From Smittia aterrima (taxonomy: Eukaryota; Arthropoda; Insecta; Diptera; Chironomidae), in NCBI GenBank assembly GCA_033063855.1, contig CP093831.1, forward strand, positions 3,720,001-3,784,000: a DNA stretch of 64,000 bases. Reading direction: 5' to 3'. Position 1 is the stretch's first letter, and each line of letters begins with the position of its first letter. Shown in pieces: positions 35,348 to 45,736 of the stretch. Below the pieces are notes generated by a model. That model made no database searches and had not been told where the DNA came from. It worked only from the letters and a program-made list of their open reading frames with translations. A program made the translations under genes and the position numbers.

Positions 35348-37786
35348 TTAACCTCTTCGTGGTGGCAAATATTCTCTGGTTGGCGTTTGTGGAGTTCCCG
35401 ATGCTGGATAAGGTGCATCGGACTGGGGAGGGAATCCTTGAGGAGGTTGGTAGGATGATGGCACATTGGAGGGTGGAATAGCAGCTCCGGCACTTGGATA
35501 AGGGCCTTGAGTGCTTGGATATTGAGATGGACCTGACGGGTAAGGAGCTGAGCTTCCTGTCGGGGCTTGGCTTGGATATCCGCCTGAGGCTGGTGCTGAT
35601 GGTTGATAACTTGAGGGACCTGCTGGATAAGGAGCGCTGGGACCAGTTGCACCGCCTCCAAATGATGGCGCTTGTGTCTGTGGTCTTCCTGCTGCGGGAT
35701 ATGGAGCATTTGGTTGAACACCTGAGCCTGTGAAGTCATTTGCAATTCCACCTTGACCGGGAGCGACACCTTGTCCAGGTCCAGCTTGACCTCCTTGACC
35801 AGCTTGCTGTCCGTTTTGAGTATTATCATAAAGATTAGCATTGTTACCGAAAAGTCCCGGAGCTGAGTTGCAATCGAATTGATTCCACCAGACACAAACT
35901 AAATGTTCTTGTGAGAAGATTGTTCCATTTGGGCAAAGGAAATCGAAAGTTTTGTTCAAAGCGCAAATGTGGAAAACTTGGCAACGAGCTTCAACGTCAG
36001 CGTAGTATCCAGGGAATTCTTGCTGGTTGCAGTCGAAAGATGTTTCGGGGATTTCGGAGAGGATTGGATAATCAATATCTGGTTCTCCGGGAATTGCCGA
36101 GTAATCGCCTTCTTGGCTTTCGTCTTGTTGACTTGATGATGATGATGATGATCCGCTACTTCCCTGATTTCCCCCGAATCCTCCTGCAGCTGGTCCTTGT
36201 TGGTTTGCAGCACCACCTCCAAATCCTGGTTGAGCTCCAATTGAAGTTGGTCGTTGAGCAGCAGCACTTGGTCCAGTTGGCCGTTGAGCTTGCCCTGCGG
36301 CTGGATATGGAGCGTTTGCAATTGGAGGTTGAGCTCCTGGATAAGAACTAGATCCACCAGTTGGTCCACCAAATCCAGCGCCAGTTGATGGTCGCTGTGA
36401 AGGATAGCCAGTCGTTCCAGATGATCCAGTTGGGAAATCATTTTCAGCTTGGGATGGATAATTGTAACCGCCTCCTGGGGCTTGATTATTAGGAGGGAAC
36501 GATGGGGCAGAATAAGTTGGCGTTGTTGCTGCTGCTGGTCCTTGGAAACCGCCTGGACGAGCACCAGCGTTACCTCCGCCTACTAATCCACCTTCTGGTC
36601 GATCATAGTTGTATCCGTTCTGAGCCTGTCAAAGACGATTTCGTTACATAATTTCAGTCACGATATAGAAATAAATAAAACCTACCGAGCTGATTCTCAA
36701 GCAAACCGCCAACAAAACTATAAATAATTGGAAAATACAAAGTTATTATCTCATAGTTAATTTAATAAAACCATAAAGTCAGTTTTTGCGGTGTCAGTCA
36801 TCTCACGAAAATGAAATTTGATGAGAATGGGAGTTTTATTTCTGTCGACTTTATAGTTCAACATGCAACCGGATATTTAATGAAAAAGCTCTCATAGCTA
36901 ATTGTTCGAATCAACCGCAAGTTGCAATTAAAATCTTGATGATCATCAACATTAACGAAACACAAAGCTTTGACACTTTGAGTTCATCAGAGGAAGGTTG
37001 AGAAAAAAATCTTTTGATTGTCACATTTGGGCGTAAGAATCGAAAGTGAAATTGGGACAAACATATCAGTTTTCAATTTTCGCCTTCTCGAAATTAAAAT
37101 TTGCACTCGTGTCTCAGTGAAGAAGCGATTTGCACATCATTATTCATCGAGATGTGAAGAGAGCGCGATTTGTTCCGTTCGAAATAATTCGTTCGACAAT
37201 TGGGCCAATCAACTTGAATAAACAGAAATTGATCGGCAACTGCAGGTTGTGCAATGTTCAATCCATATGCTTGAACTCGTGATCATCATCTTGAATGAAT
37301 TTAATTCATCACTGGACCTTAACATAGAAAAGTTTTCTGCTTGCAGCGACTTTCCCGACTTTTATGATAAAATCGTGTAAAATTAAAATGAATCAACATT
37401 TAATTGAAAACATTCTTGAATCGATTCCACGTAATTATCATCAACAGCTTTGTTATATCACCGCCAACTTCTGCTTTGATTGATTTGTTTTGTCGAAAGA
37501 GTTGAATATGATCAATCATTGTTTTATGAAAGTTCGAAGATAACCAGCAGAAGCTTTAGCAGAAAAGAAAGGTTCATGAGGTCTTTCCAAATATTATCTA
37601 ACAAAAAGCAATTACAGAGCTCAAAGGTGAAGCAAACAAAAGCGATTTCAAAGATATCTGGGAATAAGTTTCAGCCTTCTTCAAACAACTGTCAGATTGG
37701 GCGGCATTTCGCTTGTCTTCACTTCTTCGCGAAATATTTTTATTTTTCTTTCACTTCTTACCTGTAAATAATGACAACTTCTGCAT
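35348..37786 (-). CDS. Cuticular protein analogous to peritrophins, one chitin-binding domain, Pro/Gly/Gln-rich (CPAP-B)
   Basis: Exons 37786-37762 (25 nt), 36717-36686 (32 nt) and 36625-35348 encode 444 aa. The first two exons complete a clear signal peptide (MQKLSLFT joined to VLLAVCLRISS), with a phase-1 then a phase-0 intron, the same phases as in CPAP-A. A mature region rich in Gly, Pro, Gln and Ser precedes one type-2 chitin-binding domain with six Cys (motifs GYYADVEARCQVFHIC, FLCPNGTIF and CVWWNQFDC). Just before it is the conserved IDYPILSEIP element of arthropod one-domain CPAPs. The C-terminal part has APYP/SAPYP-type repeats. By family it is a secreted chitin-binding structural protein. 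Unlike CPAP-A, no intron interrupts the chitin-binding domain. The first intron (36718-37761) contains the IR3 right arm. Exon 1 is supported by its perfect frame and GTAAGA donor, not by length. Confidence 0.87.
36925..37324 (-). repeat. IR3 right arm, inside CPAP-B first intron
   Basis: Inverted partner of 33811-34250, placed within the 1044-nt intron that splits the CPAP-B signal peptide. The arms bracket CPAP-B exons 2 and 3, about 2.7 kb apart. Confidence 0.9.
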
Positions 37787-38599
37787 GTTGGACGCTGAAC
37801 AAGTTTAGGTTTTGGTTAGTTTTTTATCAGACAACCTATAATTCACAAAAAATGTTTCTCGTTAAATTAAATTTACTCTTCACTTTCCACAAATTTTTTT
37901 CTTGGATAAATTTTTTCCTGATTTTAAATTAAAAGATTTTTTCAAATAATTTTTCTTGCTTCACAATTCACTTTCGATTCTTACCTCGTCAATTGACGAG
38001 CTTTCACTTAGAATGATGATAAAAGAAGATGAAACGAAACTTGAAGTTTCTTAATCCACGGCTTGAGCAGAACTGATTTGAAGATTCGAAATCAATTCTT
38101 TTTATACAAAAAGCACGAAACTATCGCGAAAATATTTTTTGTTGTAGTCTTCGAAGTGAATGGCATAATATATTTCCTCCCAACTCTGCCATAGTTTCGA
38201 TATGTTACATTGTTCGTTGCAGCTTCAATATCAACACATAAACACCCACACGATCGTGTAGCATGAAGAAAATCTAAAGCGCCAACAAACACCAACGCGA
38301 AAAGCTCTCGTTTTCCGTCGACATTCGTCTCGTTGCAAGGTAAGTTGCAGCAGAAACTTAACGAAAGTGAAAAAGATGCTTAAGGTTGTCTGGTTGAGTG
38401 GGGCGCTACTCGTGCCGGAGAAGAAGAAGCAATCGTGTCTCTCTTCAAAGCGTGTGATCACTTGTTTCCGAAACATCTCAACATGTCTTTGAATGCTCTT
38501 ACCTGATTAGAGTTTCAAGTGTTGGGAGCAACAAGAATCAATAAAAGTTTCATTGCCGATTACTTTTAATTGCTTTATTGCATCATATTTCAAGAAGCT
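37787..38599. other. Upstream region of CPAP-B and 3' flank of NPC2-type gene 1
   Basis: No coding gene seen. On minus, the region around 38300-38440 is GC-richer and pyrimidine-rich (cttcttcttctccggcacg), somewhat like the CPAP-A upstream patch, and may contain the CPAP-B promoter or leader. Confidence 0.4.
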
Positions 38600-39109
38600 T
38601 TAAGCTATTTGGAAGTCAATTTCAGCACAAGTAGCGGCGCCATTAACATCTCCAATGGAAACTAAAAGAAATAATAATTAATTGGGTTCAGTGATGATTG
38701 TTATAAAAGACTTACGCTGGATAGTGATGTCGTCCAAAATTGGATACTCGGTTCCGATAGGAATATTGATTCTCCAAATGTATTGGGTTCCAACTGATGT
38801 TGGACATGAGCCAATTTCAAAGAAATTACAAGCGTTCTCATAAATTTCTGGGACGTCGATGAAAACAGGGTTTCCATAAACTCTGCCGTAAAGAGTGATG
38901 ATTAAAGATTGGTATGATCTGACAGGAGTAAAAGCCGCTCGTCCAGTGAAAACAGCGCCACGGGTGAAAGTGCAACGCGTAGTTGTGCAGTGATTTGACT
39001 CGATCCATTCAGGAGTTGGAATTCCATCGCCACATGAGCGGAAGTTCACTCTAGTTTGAGCTGAAGCTACTGCAATAGCTGTCAATAAAAGAACCACCCT
39101 AAACATCAT
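38600..39109 (-). CDS. NPC2-type (ML domain) secreted lipid-binding protein, copy 1
   Basis: Exons 39109-38716 and 38661-38600, 151 aa, with a phase-1 intron of 54 nt placed after the codon before QL (c|TT). Signal peptide MMFRVVLLLTAIAVASA, then six Cys in the NPC2 pattern. The 62-nt last exon supplies the sixth Cys (TCAEIDF). The ML fold binds sterols or other lipids in a beta-sandwich pocket; in insects these proteins act in gut sterol handling, immunity or chemosensation, so the ligand is not predictable here. Copy 1 is the most diverged of the seven (ISV/ESNHC around the second Cys). It is the first gene of the array, sits inside the IR2 spacer and shares promoter elements with the others. 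Confidence 0.9.
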
Positions 39110-39175
39110 TTTTGATTACTTAGAGCTCCTAAGAAAAGAATAAACAAACTGTTCTCTTTCATTCACAAAAATTTC

Positions 39176-39243
39176 TTTTATAGGTAGAGCAAGCAAAAAA
39201 AATTGAAAGGGGACCTAAGCTAAATTTAAAGCTGATAAGATAA
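39176..39243 (-). promoter_or_regulatory. TATA box and paired GATA site of NPC2 copy 1
   Basis: TATAAAA (minus) at 39176-39182, 67 nt before the start codon, and GATAAGATAA (as read on plus) at 39234-39243. The flank ggacctaagc is shared with copies 2 and 3. Confidence 0.6.
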
Positions 39244-39517
39244 CCATTTGAAAGCTGCACGTTTTGTTTTAACAACAAATAATCCGCCTGTATCTCGTTT
39301 GCGATTTGATAATGTCAACGTCATTGATTAATAATTTGCTTATCGAATTCGGCTTCTCACGTATCCGCTTGATTAAAAAAATAACGAAATTTGAGAGCCA
39401 TTGAGACTACTGCACTTGGCAACTCTCTCTAGAGGGTTCTCAACTGAAATCAATCGGTGTCTTTAAAATGAAAAAAATTGATAATTTCTAATTGTTTTAT
39501 TCGTGTTTAGAGAATAT

Positions 39518-40030
39518 TTAAACAACGTTGAAGGTGACTTCAGCGCATACGGCACTGCCTTGACCATCAATAAGTGAAACTGCAAAGGAATCAAAATTAA
39601 TATCGTTTTGAGATTATTATTATAAGAACTTACGTTGAACGTTGATATTTCCTAATTGAGGAATATCATTTCCAACTGGGAATTGCAATCCCCAAATGTA
39701 TGAGCCGCCAGCTGAGGTTGGGCAACTGCCTCCAGCTTCGAGGAAATTGCAAGCATTCTCGAAACCAGGTTCGACGTTAAGATCGACTTCAATTCCAGCA
39801 AAAGTGGCAAAAATATCAACGTTCAAGACTGAGAATGCTCTAGCGGTGGTGAATGCAGCACGTCCGGTGAAGGTTGTTCCACGGGTCAAACTGCAAGCTG
39901 CAGCTGTGCATTGAGTTGACTCGAAAAATTCAGGAGTTGGAATTCCACCTCCGCATGAGCGGAAGTTAACTCGGGTTTGAGCTGAAGCGACGGCAATAAC
40001 GGCCAACAAAAGAACTGCCTTGAACAACAT
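39518..40030 (-). CDS. NPC2-type (ML domain) secreted lipid-binding protein, copy 2
   Basis: Exons 40030-39634 and 39579-39518, 152 aa, intron 54 nt in the same place and phase as in the other copies. Signal peptide MLFKAVLLLAVIAVASA. Six Cys conserved; the last exon ends with CAEVTFNVV. It belongs with copies 1, 3 and 4 by the GGGIPTPE-type N-terminus (CGGGIPTPEFFES). It lies in the IR2 spacer next to copy 1, about 0.4 kb apart. Role as for the family: extracellular lipid or sterol binding; specificity unknown. Confidence 0.92.
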
Positions 40031-40099
40031 TTTTCACAACTTGAAGCTTCGTCTACGGAACGTGTATACAAACTGATTTTTTTCATTTGTCAATAATTC

Positions 40100-40174
40100 T
40101 TTTATACTAAACTTAAGTGATAAAAACAAACTCTTAATGTGGACCTAAGCAAAGTTTAAAACTGATAAGATAAG
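40100..40174 (-). promoter_or_regulatory. TATA box and paired GATA site of NPC2 copy 2
   Basis: TATAAAA on minus at 40100-40106 (70 nt from ATG) and GATAAGATAAG at 40164-40174. The downstream sequence accacttgcaaggtgcac is shared with copy 4. Confidence 0.6.
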
Positions 40175-41720
40175 ACCACTTGCAAGGTGCACATTTCGCT
40201 TACACAATCAGACTTCAAACTGCCTATCTCACATTTGCCGCAAATGATTTGCGAAATACGATATGATATCAAAGAGGGATTTGGGATACCTTCCGCTTAC
40301 CAATAAATAGGTTAATCAATAAGTCAAAGTCTAATTTGAATGCGATAAAAAAAGTTTGTTTGCAAAAAAATAACGTTGAGTGGAAGCTAATCGCGCAAGA
40401 AAAGAAGCAGCGTTTTTCAAGTGGAATATTTCCTCTGCTATTATCCACTCTAAAGTGATTAACGATTCCTAACACGACAACAATTCAACTTTGAAGGTTT
40501 CACAGAACTCTGCATCACGCCAATCATTAATTAGACGACCTTTCAATTTCTCTGCACATAAAGCGAGCATCTCACGACGATCCGCGAAAATAAATTAGAT
40601 CACGTAGAAGACGAGACTGCGACGTTTCAAGGACGATCCTCTCGGACCTGATCCATTGACTTGACGACACTTCAAACAAACAATTTCAATTGCCTTTCAA
40701 GTGTGATCTGGAATAGTTAATGGAGGTTTCGAAAATGTTATTCGCAATGTCGTTTTGAGATCTTCGTGAAGAGTTTTCAATTAAATTAAATCGTTATTGG
40801 ATGCAGGTCATAAATTCCCAAGCTTTGATGCACCAAGGCGACTTTGATTCGCTTTTTTATTTGAATTTAATTATTAACGTTTTTCTCGTCCCATTCTAAA
40901 AAGTTTTGAAGCTTCTGTGCTGCAACGAAGTCTTCATGTGCAAGTGCACTTAATTGCATTTTAATGCAAACCGTGTCGTAATTAAATTAAACGTGAATCT
41001 CTTGGGATTTCAAAGACTAGCAATGCTAAGAGATTTCTGAAGTGAGAACGAGATTTTGATTACGTGCTAAAAGCTTAAGCGATTTTCTTAAATTACCACT
41101 CAACAAGGTTGCATCGATCTCGTAAATTAAATGTAAATCATAACTGAAAAGTTTAATGTCATTAAACATTTTCCAGCACGACGTGCTTGTCTTGAAACCA
41201 TTCCACGATGATGATGATCATTAGATGACCACGATTAAGTGCAGTTTAATAATAAGAATTATGTTCACGCCTCGAGCTGACTGTTCCACTTCTAGCGATC
41301 ATCGTTAGAACGAAAAATATTTCTGCTCCGCTGTCAAATATTTGTTGCAACAAGAAAACTTCTCATTCAAACAAATAATAATCGCCCGAAACAATGGATC
41401 GACATTGTATGTTGATCGTGAAAAAATCATTTGCATTTTACTTTGGCTCGAAGATGACTCGCGCCGTCAAAATGTTTTCGACCGTGCTTTGAATTGTATC
41501 AAGCTTAAGAGGCGCAAGAAATCTTCGTGATTCATTTTCTTTCATAACTTGAATAGGTCAGCTGCGAAATCCAAACCTCATGCAACATATGTAACGGCGA
41601 AAAGTGCAAAATTCTTCTACTTTGTTGCTTTAAAGAAAAAGATTTTAAAAAATTGTTTAATGTTGTGATTTCGATGAAGATTCGTAACGACATCGCCAAC
41701 AAGATTAGCACATCACCAAA
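40175..41720. other. Intergenic between NPC2 copy 2 and IR2 right arm
   Basis: About 1.5 kb without a recognisable gene. Frames up to 68 codons show no domain or splice support. Confidence 0.5.
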
Positions 41721-41834
41721 CTAATTGGACGATTGAGAGTTTTCTTCTTTCGTCGCGACGGTTTTCTCAACTTCTTTCATCAATGGACTTGCTACAGATT
41801 CTCGAGATTCTTCAATTGATTCAACTTGCTTTGA

Positions 41835-42110
41835 ATGAAATCGAAATTGCGAGAAAAATGTGAGAACCTTCGTGAAGTTGCGCAAGACTTAAACATTCAA
41901 TTAGCGACGATAAATCACAGCAAAGTGTCTTCTTCAACGGTGAAACAATTCGCTCAGGAATTTACAAATGATCTCGCGGTTAAAACATTTCTAAGCAGTG
42001 ACTTGAACATGAAAGAAATGTGGTTCGTGATCAACCAGGAAACTTCAAATTTGTGCTCGAGAGAAATTCTCGTGATCATTGAAATTGAAAGTGAGTTAAG
42101 TGAACTTTGA
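41835..42110 (+). CDS. Putative 91-codon ORF, second copy in IR2 right arm
   Basis: Same 91 codons as 33099-32824 on minus. I saw no nucleotide difference between the two copies over this stretch. Function unknown; coding status unproven. Confidence 0.25.
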   Translation: MKSKLREKCENLREVAQDLNIQLATINHSKVSSSTVKQFAQEFTNDLAVKTFLSSDLNMKEMWFVINQETSNLCSREILVIIEIESELSEL

Positions 42111-42535
42111 CTTTCCTTCTTGTTGGCGCCTGTTCAAGGTTTTTTTGTCAATCATAATTTAAAGAGATCGCTCGGATAGATTCAAGTTGGAAACACTTTG
42201 AACTCGTTTGAATTGCGAAACGAATTTGCAACTTCGTTGGGAAGATGAGAGCTTTATGATTCGAGAAGAAACCCAACAAAAAATATTTTTATTGAAATAA
42301 TTTATTGTCGATAATTTGACTTAATTAATTGCAAACATCATAAAAATATTTTCTTGAAATTTTTTAATTTCTTGAAAGTGCAAACTTGCGAAATGCATTG
42401 TCGTCGAGACTTTATCTAATCAAGGAAGCGAGATCTTCTGAAAAGTCAAGTGAGACGATGCCATTGTTGTCTCAATGAAATGCCATCAATCAATGAAGAA
42501 CTAATTGAAATTAGGGCAAAGTGATCTGAAGAATG

Positions 42536-42782
42536 TCAAATGACGGTGAAATCTTTGAACTTCAAGAGATTTTTCATTTTCCAAGAGCTTTTCATAATTC
42601 TCCTCTTCATTGTAATTACTTTGATTTATGATATTCGTCCATCGAATCGTTTAGGCGAATCTCAATTTGCAACTCGTTTAATTATACAAATTATTGGAGT
42701 TCAAAGCACATGTTCTCGAGTGTCATGTTCAATTTTATTACGAAAAGAGCAATTTGCACGAAGAAGTCAACATGAAAAATGA
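42536..42782 (+). pseudogene. Frame-shifted counterpart of the small membrane ORF
   Basis: The first codons (MSNDGEIF) resemble the left-arm ORF, but indels near 42560-42590 change the frame and the ATG frame stops after about 32 codons. The membrane segment and the Cys-containing end survive in a neighbouring frame that starts upstream at 42540. If the left-arm ORF is a gene, this is its broken copy. Confidence 0.25.
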
Positions 42783-44165
42783 TGAACAAACGCGGCAGAT
42801 CATTTCTCAGCTCTTCAGCAAAGAAGTCAATTCAATTGTTTCAAAGTTATTTCGTGTTCAAATCGATTGAATTCGATTTTGAAGTTTGCTGCCAATCGAC
42901 AACCGTCGAGACAGATTAAGACCATAAAACATAATCGGCGAATAAATCAAACATCGTGAGCATAATCGCTTCATTCAAAACTTTTTGCTCCACATTTTAC
43001 CAAACTGATCGTTGAGAGTCTTCAGAGCTGCAAGTTACGATCCATTCATGAAATAAGAATCGAGCAATTAAAACAGAAAAACATAAACTTGCTCGTTGTT
43101 TATGATTTCTTTAAATGCTTCTTCTTAAATTTATTATTTTTAATTATTTCTGAGCAGTTCAAAGCTTCGTATTTGAATTAGTCGTTTCTCGATTACCATC
43201 AACCTTGCAGACTTGTCTCAATTGAAACTGATATGATTTATCTATTTGCTTAAAAGGAAGCGGCAAAAGAAGTGAAGACCAAGACAAAGTTATTACTCAA
43301 TCTTTGAACTCTTCAACTCAACCAAGTCCAAGAAAGAGAAGAGGAAACGAATCTCGCAAATCTGAAAATATAAAAACTTCGCATGCAAACTTCGCCACTT
43401 AATCAAATGGAAAGGATCAAAAGCAATTAAGCTTCGCTCGCAACTGTTTCACAATTGAATTGAAAAATTCCTCGTAATCAATTTGAAGAAGCAAATGAGC
43501 CAATTAGACTCATCAATGACTCGAGTGATCAATTTTCCGGAATCAGTTCAATGTCATCGCGTTCAGAAATAACAAAATTTTATGCAAATTTGTCTGAGCT
43601 TCGAAACAGTTATTGGAATCGCAATGAGTCAACTTCGTTCGCGAAACATAAAAGGAAATTTGTAACTGTTACCAATCATCTTGTAACGAAAAGCTTTGAA
43701 GTAGCTGAAGACTCAATCACACATTAATTCAATTGAAGTTAGGAGAAGATTTTTTGCCTTGAAGAGGTCGTTTGATCAGTTTTTCTCTTCACAAATCTTT
43801 ATTGACCAATAGAAAAACAATGAAAGCGCAGTCTGAATGAGAATTTTAAATTTCCATGCTCCAATGTTGCACATGAAGATTCATCAAATGTCATCGCTAA
43901 ATCTGATCTCGGCAATCAAATTCAAGGTCGATGCGTTCGAAGAATTCCGCACACGTCAATTACAATCAATCGTTATTTGTTTTATGTTCACTCGACGATG
44001 AGAATTTCATTAAAATTTTCAGTTTGATTTACGAGCACAAGAAATAATTGCGAGTAATGAAATTAAATTTTATTGCTGATGATGTTCGCGGAGGTCTCTA
44101 CTAAGCTCGTTCTAATTTCGATGAAGAGGAGTTTTAAAGAAACTGCATTCTCTTAACCTTCCGAC

Positions 44166-44808
44166 ATTTGTAAACTCTTAAGTACAACATGAACATAACG
44201 CACCAAACAAATTGAACTACATTTCCATTAAAGTCTCCGAGTCATACAAAGAAAGCTGCAAAACGTGATCTGAAAACTTAAGACGAGGAAAAAACATTTT
44301 TTAAGGCGGCGACGTGTCAAAGACCTTAAACAAGCGTTAAACGATTTGTTTGTTCGATCCGACAAGCAAGATCAAGGTTAATTTCAGGTGAATAATTGAC
44401 TCTCGCTCCATCCAATTACCCTCAGCAATTTGTTTAACAAATTATCTATTCAGTGAGAAATACCTTTTATTCATTTGAACCGAAACTTATGTTCTGTCAT
44501 TTTAAGTTTCAATCGAATTAGGAAGAACTAAAGATTTTCGTATTTATGGAAGAGTTTTCTGAGCTCTTTTAGTTACTGAACTTGAATCGTTATGATTTGC
44601 AGACAGTTGAGGGTGAGACGCGGTAGAAATGACTGATCGCGTGGAACTGTTTTCGGAATCTGTTGGCAACAAAAGAATTTTGATTTGTGCGAATATTTCA
44701 AATAAAACAACAGAGTTAGTTGGAATGCAATGAGACCGAAAATTATGTTAGCGATGTAAAGTGAGATAATCGCAAAACATTCCATGAAAGCGTCAGTGAG
44801 ATTATCTC
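44166..44808. other. Intergenic with a 70-codon hydrophobic frame
   Basis: A minus-strand frame at 44785-44573 encodes 70 residues with one strong hydrophobic segment near its N-terminus (YIANIIFGLIAFQLTLLFYL). No signal for splicing or homology was found. The rest shows nothing recognisable. Confidence 0.3.
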
Positions 44809-45008
44809 ACCAACCTAATTGGACAATTCCGAGTTTTCTTCTCTCGTCGCATCGATTTTCTCAACTTCTTTCATCAATGGACTTGCTACAGATTCTCGAG
44901 ATTCTTCAATTGATTCAACTTGATTTGAATGAAATCGAAATTGCGAGAAAAATGTGAGAACCTTCATGAAGTTGCACAAGACTTAAACATTCAATTAGCG
45001 GTGATAAA
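44809..45008 (+). repeat. Third, partial copy of the IR2 inner end
   Basis: About 200 bp similar, in the same orientation, to 41721-41915, including the start of the 91-codon ORF, but more diverged (for example ttcatgaagttgcac against ttcgtgaagttgcgc). Its left flank gattatctca matches the sequence just beyond the IR2 left arm rather than the right arm. Confidence 0.8.
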
Positions 45009-45736
45009 GTATTATGACAAGTCTGTCTGATATCAAAACTTAAAAAAAATTATACTTTAGACTTAGCTCTTAAGTCGGAACGAACATCACGAACGTTGCG
45101 CCACTTCAAAGTGCAATAAAACCCTCATTAACCTAAGAGCATCAGCAGTCGCTTCTGGAACAAATTGCCACACAAATCGCTTTAAATTGTGCACTGCACA
45201 TGAAGACATCATGATCTTGATTGTCACATGAAGTACAGTCGGCAGCTAATTTGCGCAACAAATTTCACAGTTTTCTTCTGCTTATTTCTGCTCATGTAAT
45301 GCTGCCAGTCGTCGCTAAATTGTGGGTGTCACGATTGAATTTACAGCTCAGAGTTTCTTATGAGATTTATGGATTTTTAATAGATTTTTTCTATTGTCAA
45401 TCCGAATCGAAGAAAGAGAGCGAATAACAATTTTGCAACGCCATTTCGTATCATGACAATTGAGAGAGAACTTTGAGGTTTCGTAATAAACGTCGCTAGC
45501 TTAATCAAATCGAATTGAGATCGATCCAATGTTATGTAAGCGTCTAATAAAATATTAGAAGTTGTAGATGGCTTAGCTTAAGTCGCTTAGGTCTGATCGT
45601 AAACTTGAAGACTTTAAAGCCGAGTTTATCTATTATCTCTTCTGATTAGTTTCGAGTACTGACTGAAAGAAGTATCAATAAAATATCCAGAATGTCTAGT
45701 TTTTAATTGTTTTATTGCATCGTATTTCGAGAAGCT
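45009..45736. other. Intergenic 3' of NPC2 copy 3
   Basis: No gene seen. The end nearest copy 3 (from about 45690) resembles the 3' flanks of copies 1 and 4 (ttgcatcatatttcgagaagc type), so the 3' UTR was duplicated with the gene. Confidence 0.5.

Larger units (their letters stand above)
41721..44165 (-). repeat. IR2 right arm (2.4 kb, lacks calpain)
   Basis: Reverse complement of 28352-29386 joined directly to 31818-33213, with one copy of the 0.5 kb direct repeat (about 43125-43640) at the joint. The calpain transcription unit (29387-31301) is absent. The arm lies inside the NPC2 array between copies 2 and 3. At diagnostic sites the single repeat agrees mostly with copy B and, at its outer edge, with copy A. 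Confidence 0.92.

Noticed and set aside
35494..36564. Long Gln/Leu-rich frames on both strands over CPAP-B
   Set aside because: Frame shadows of the Pro/Gly/Gln-rich CPAP-B coding exon, which carries the chitin-binding domain in the chosen frame.
6777..44165. Foldback or other DNA transposon as origin of the inverted repeats
   Set aside because: No transposase, no shared termini between the three repeats, no target-site duplication and cores that contain ordinary host genes; kept only as a testable alternative.
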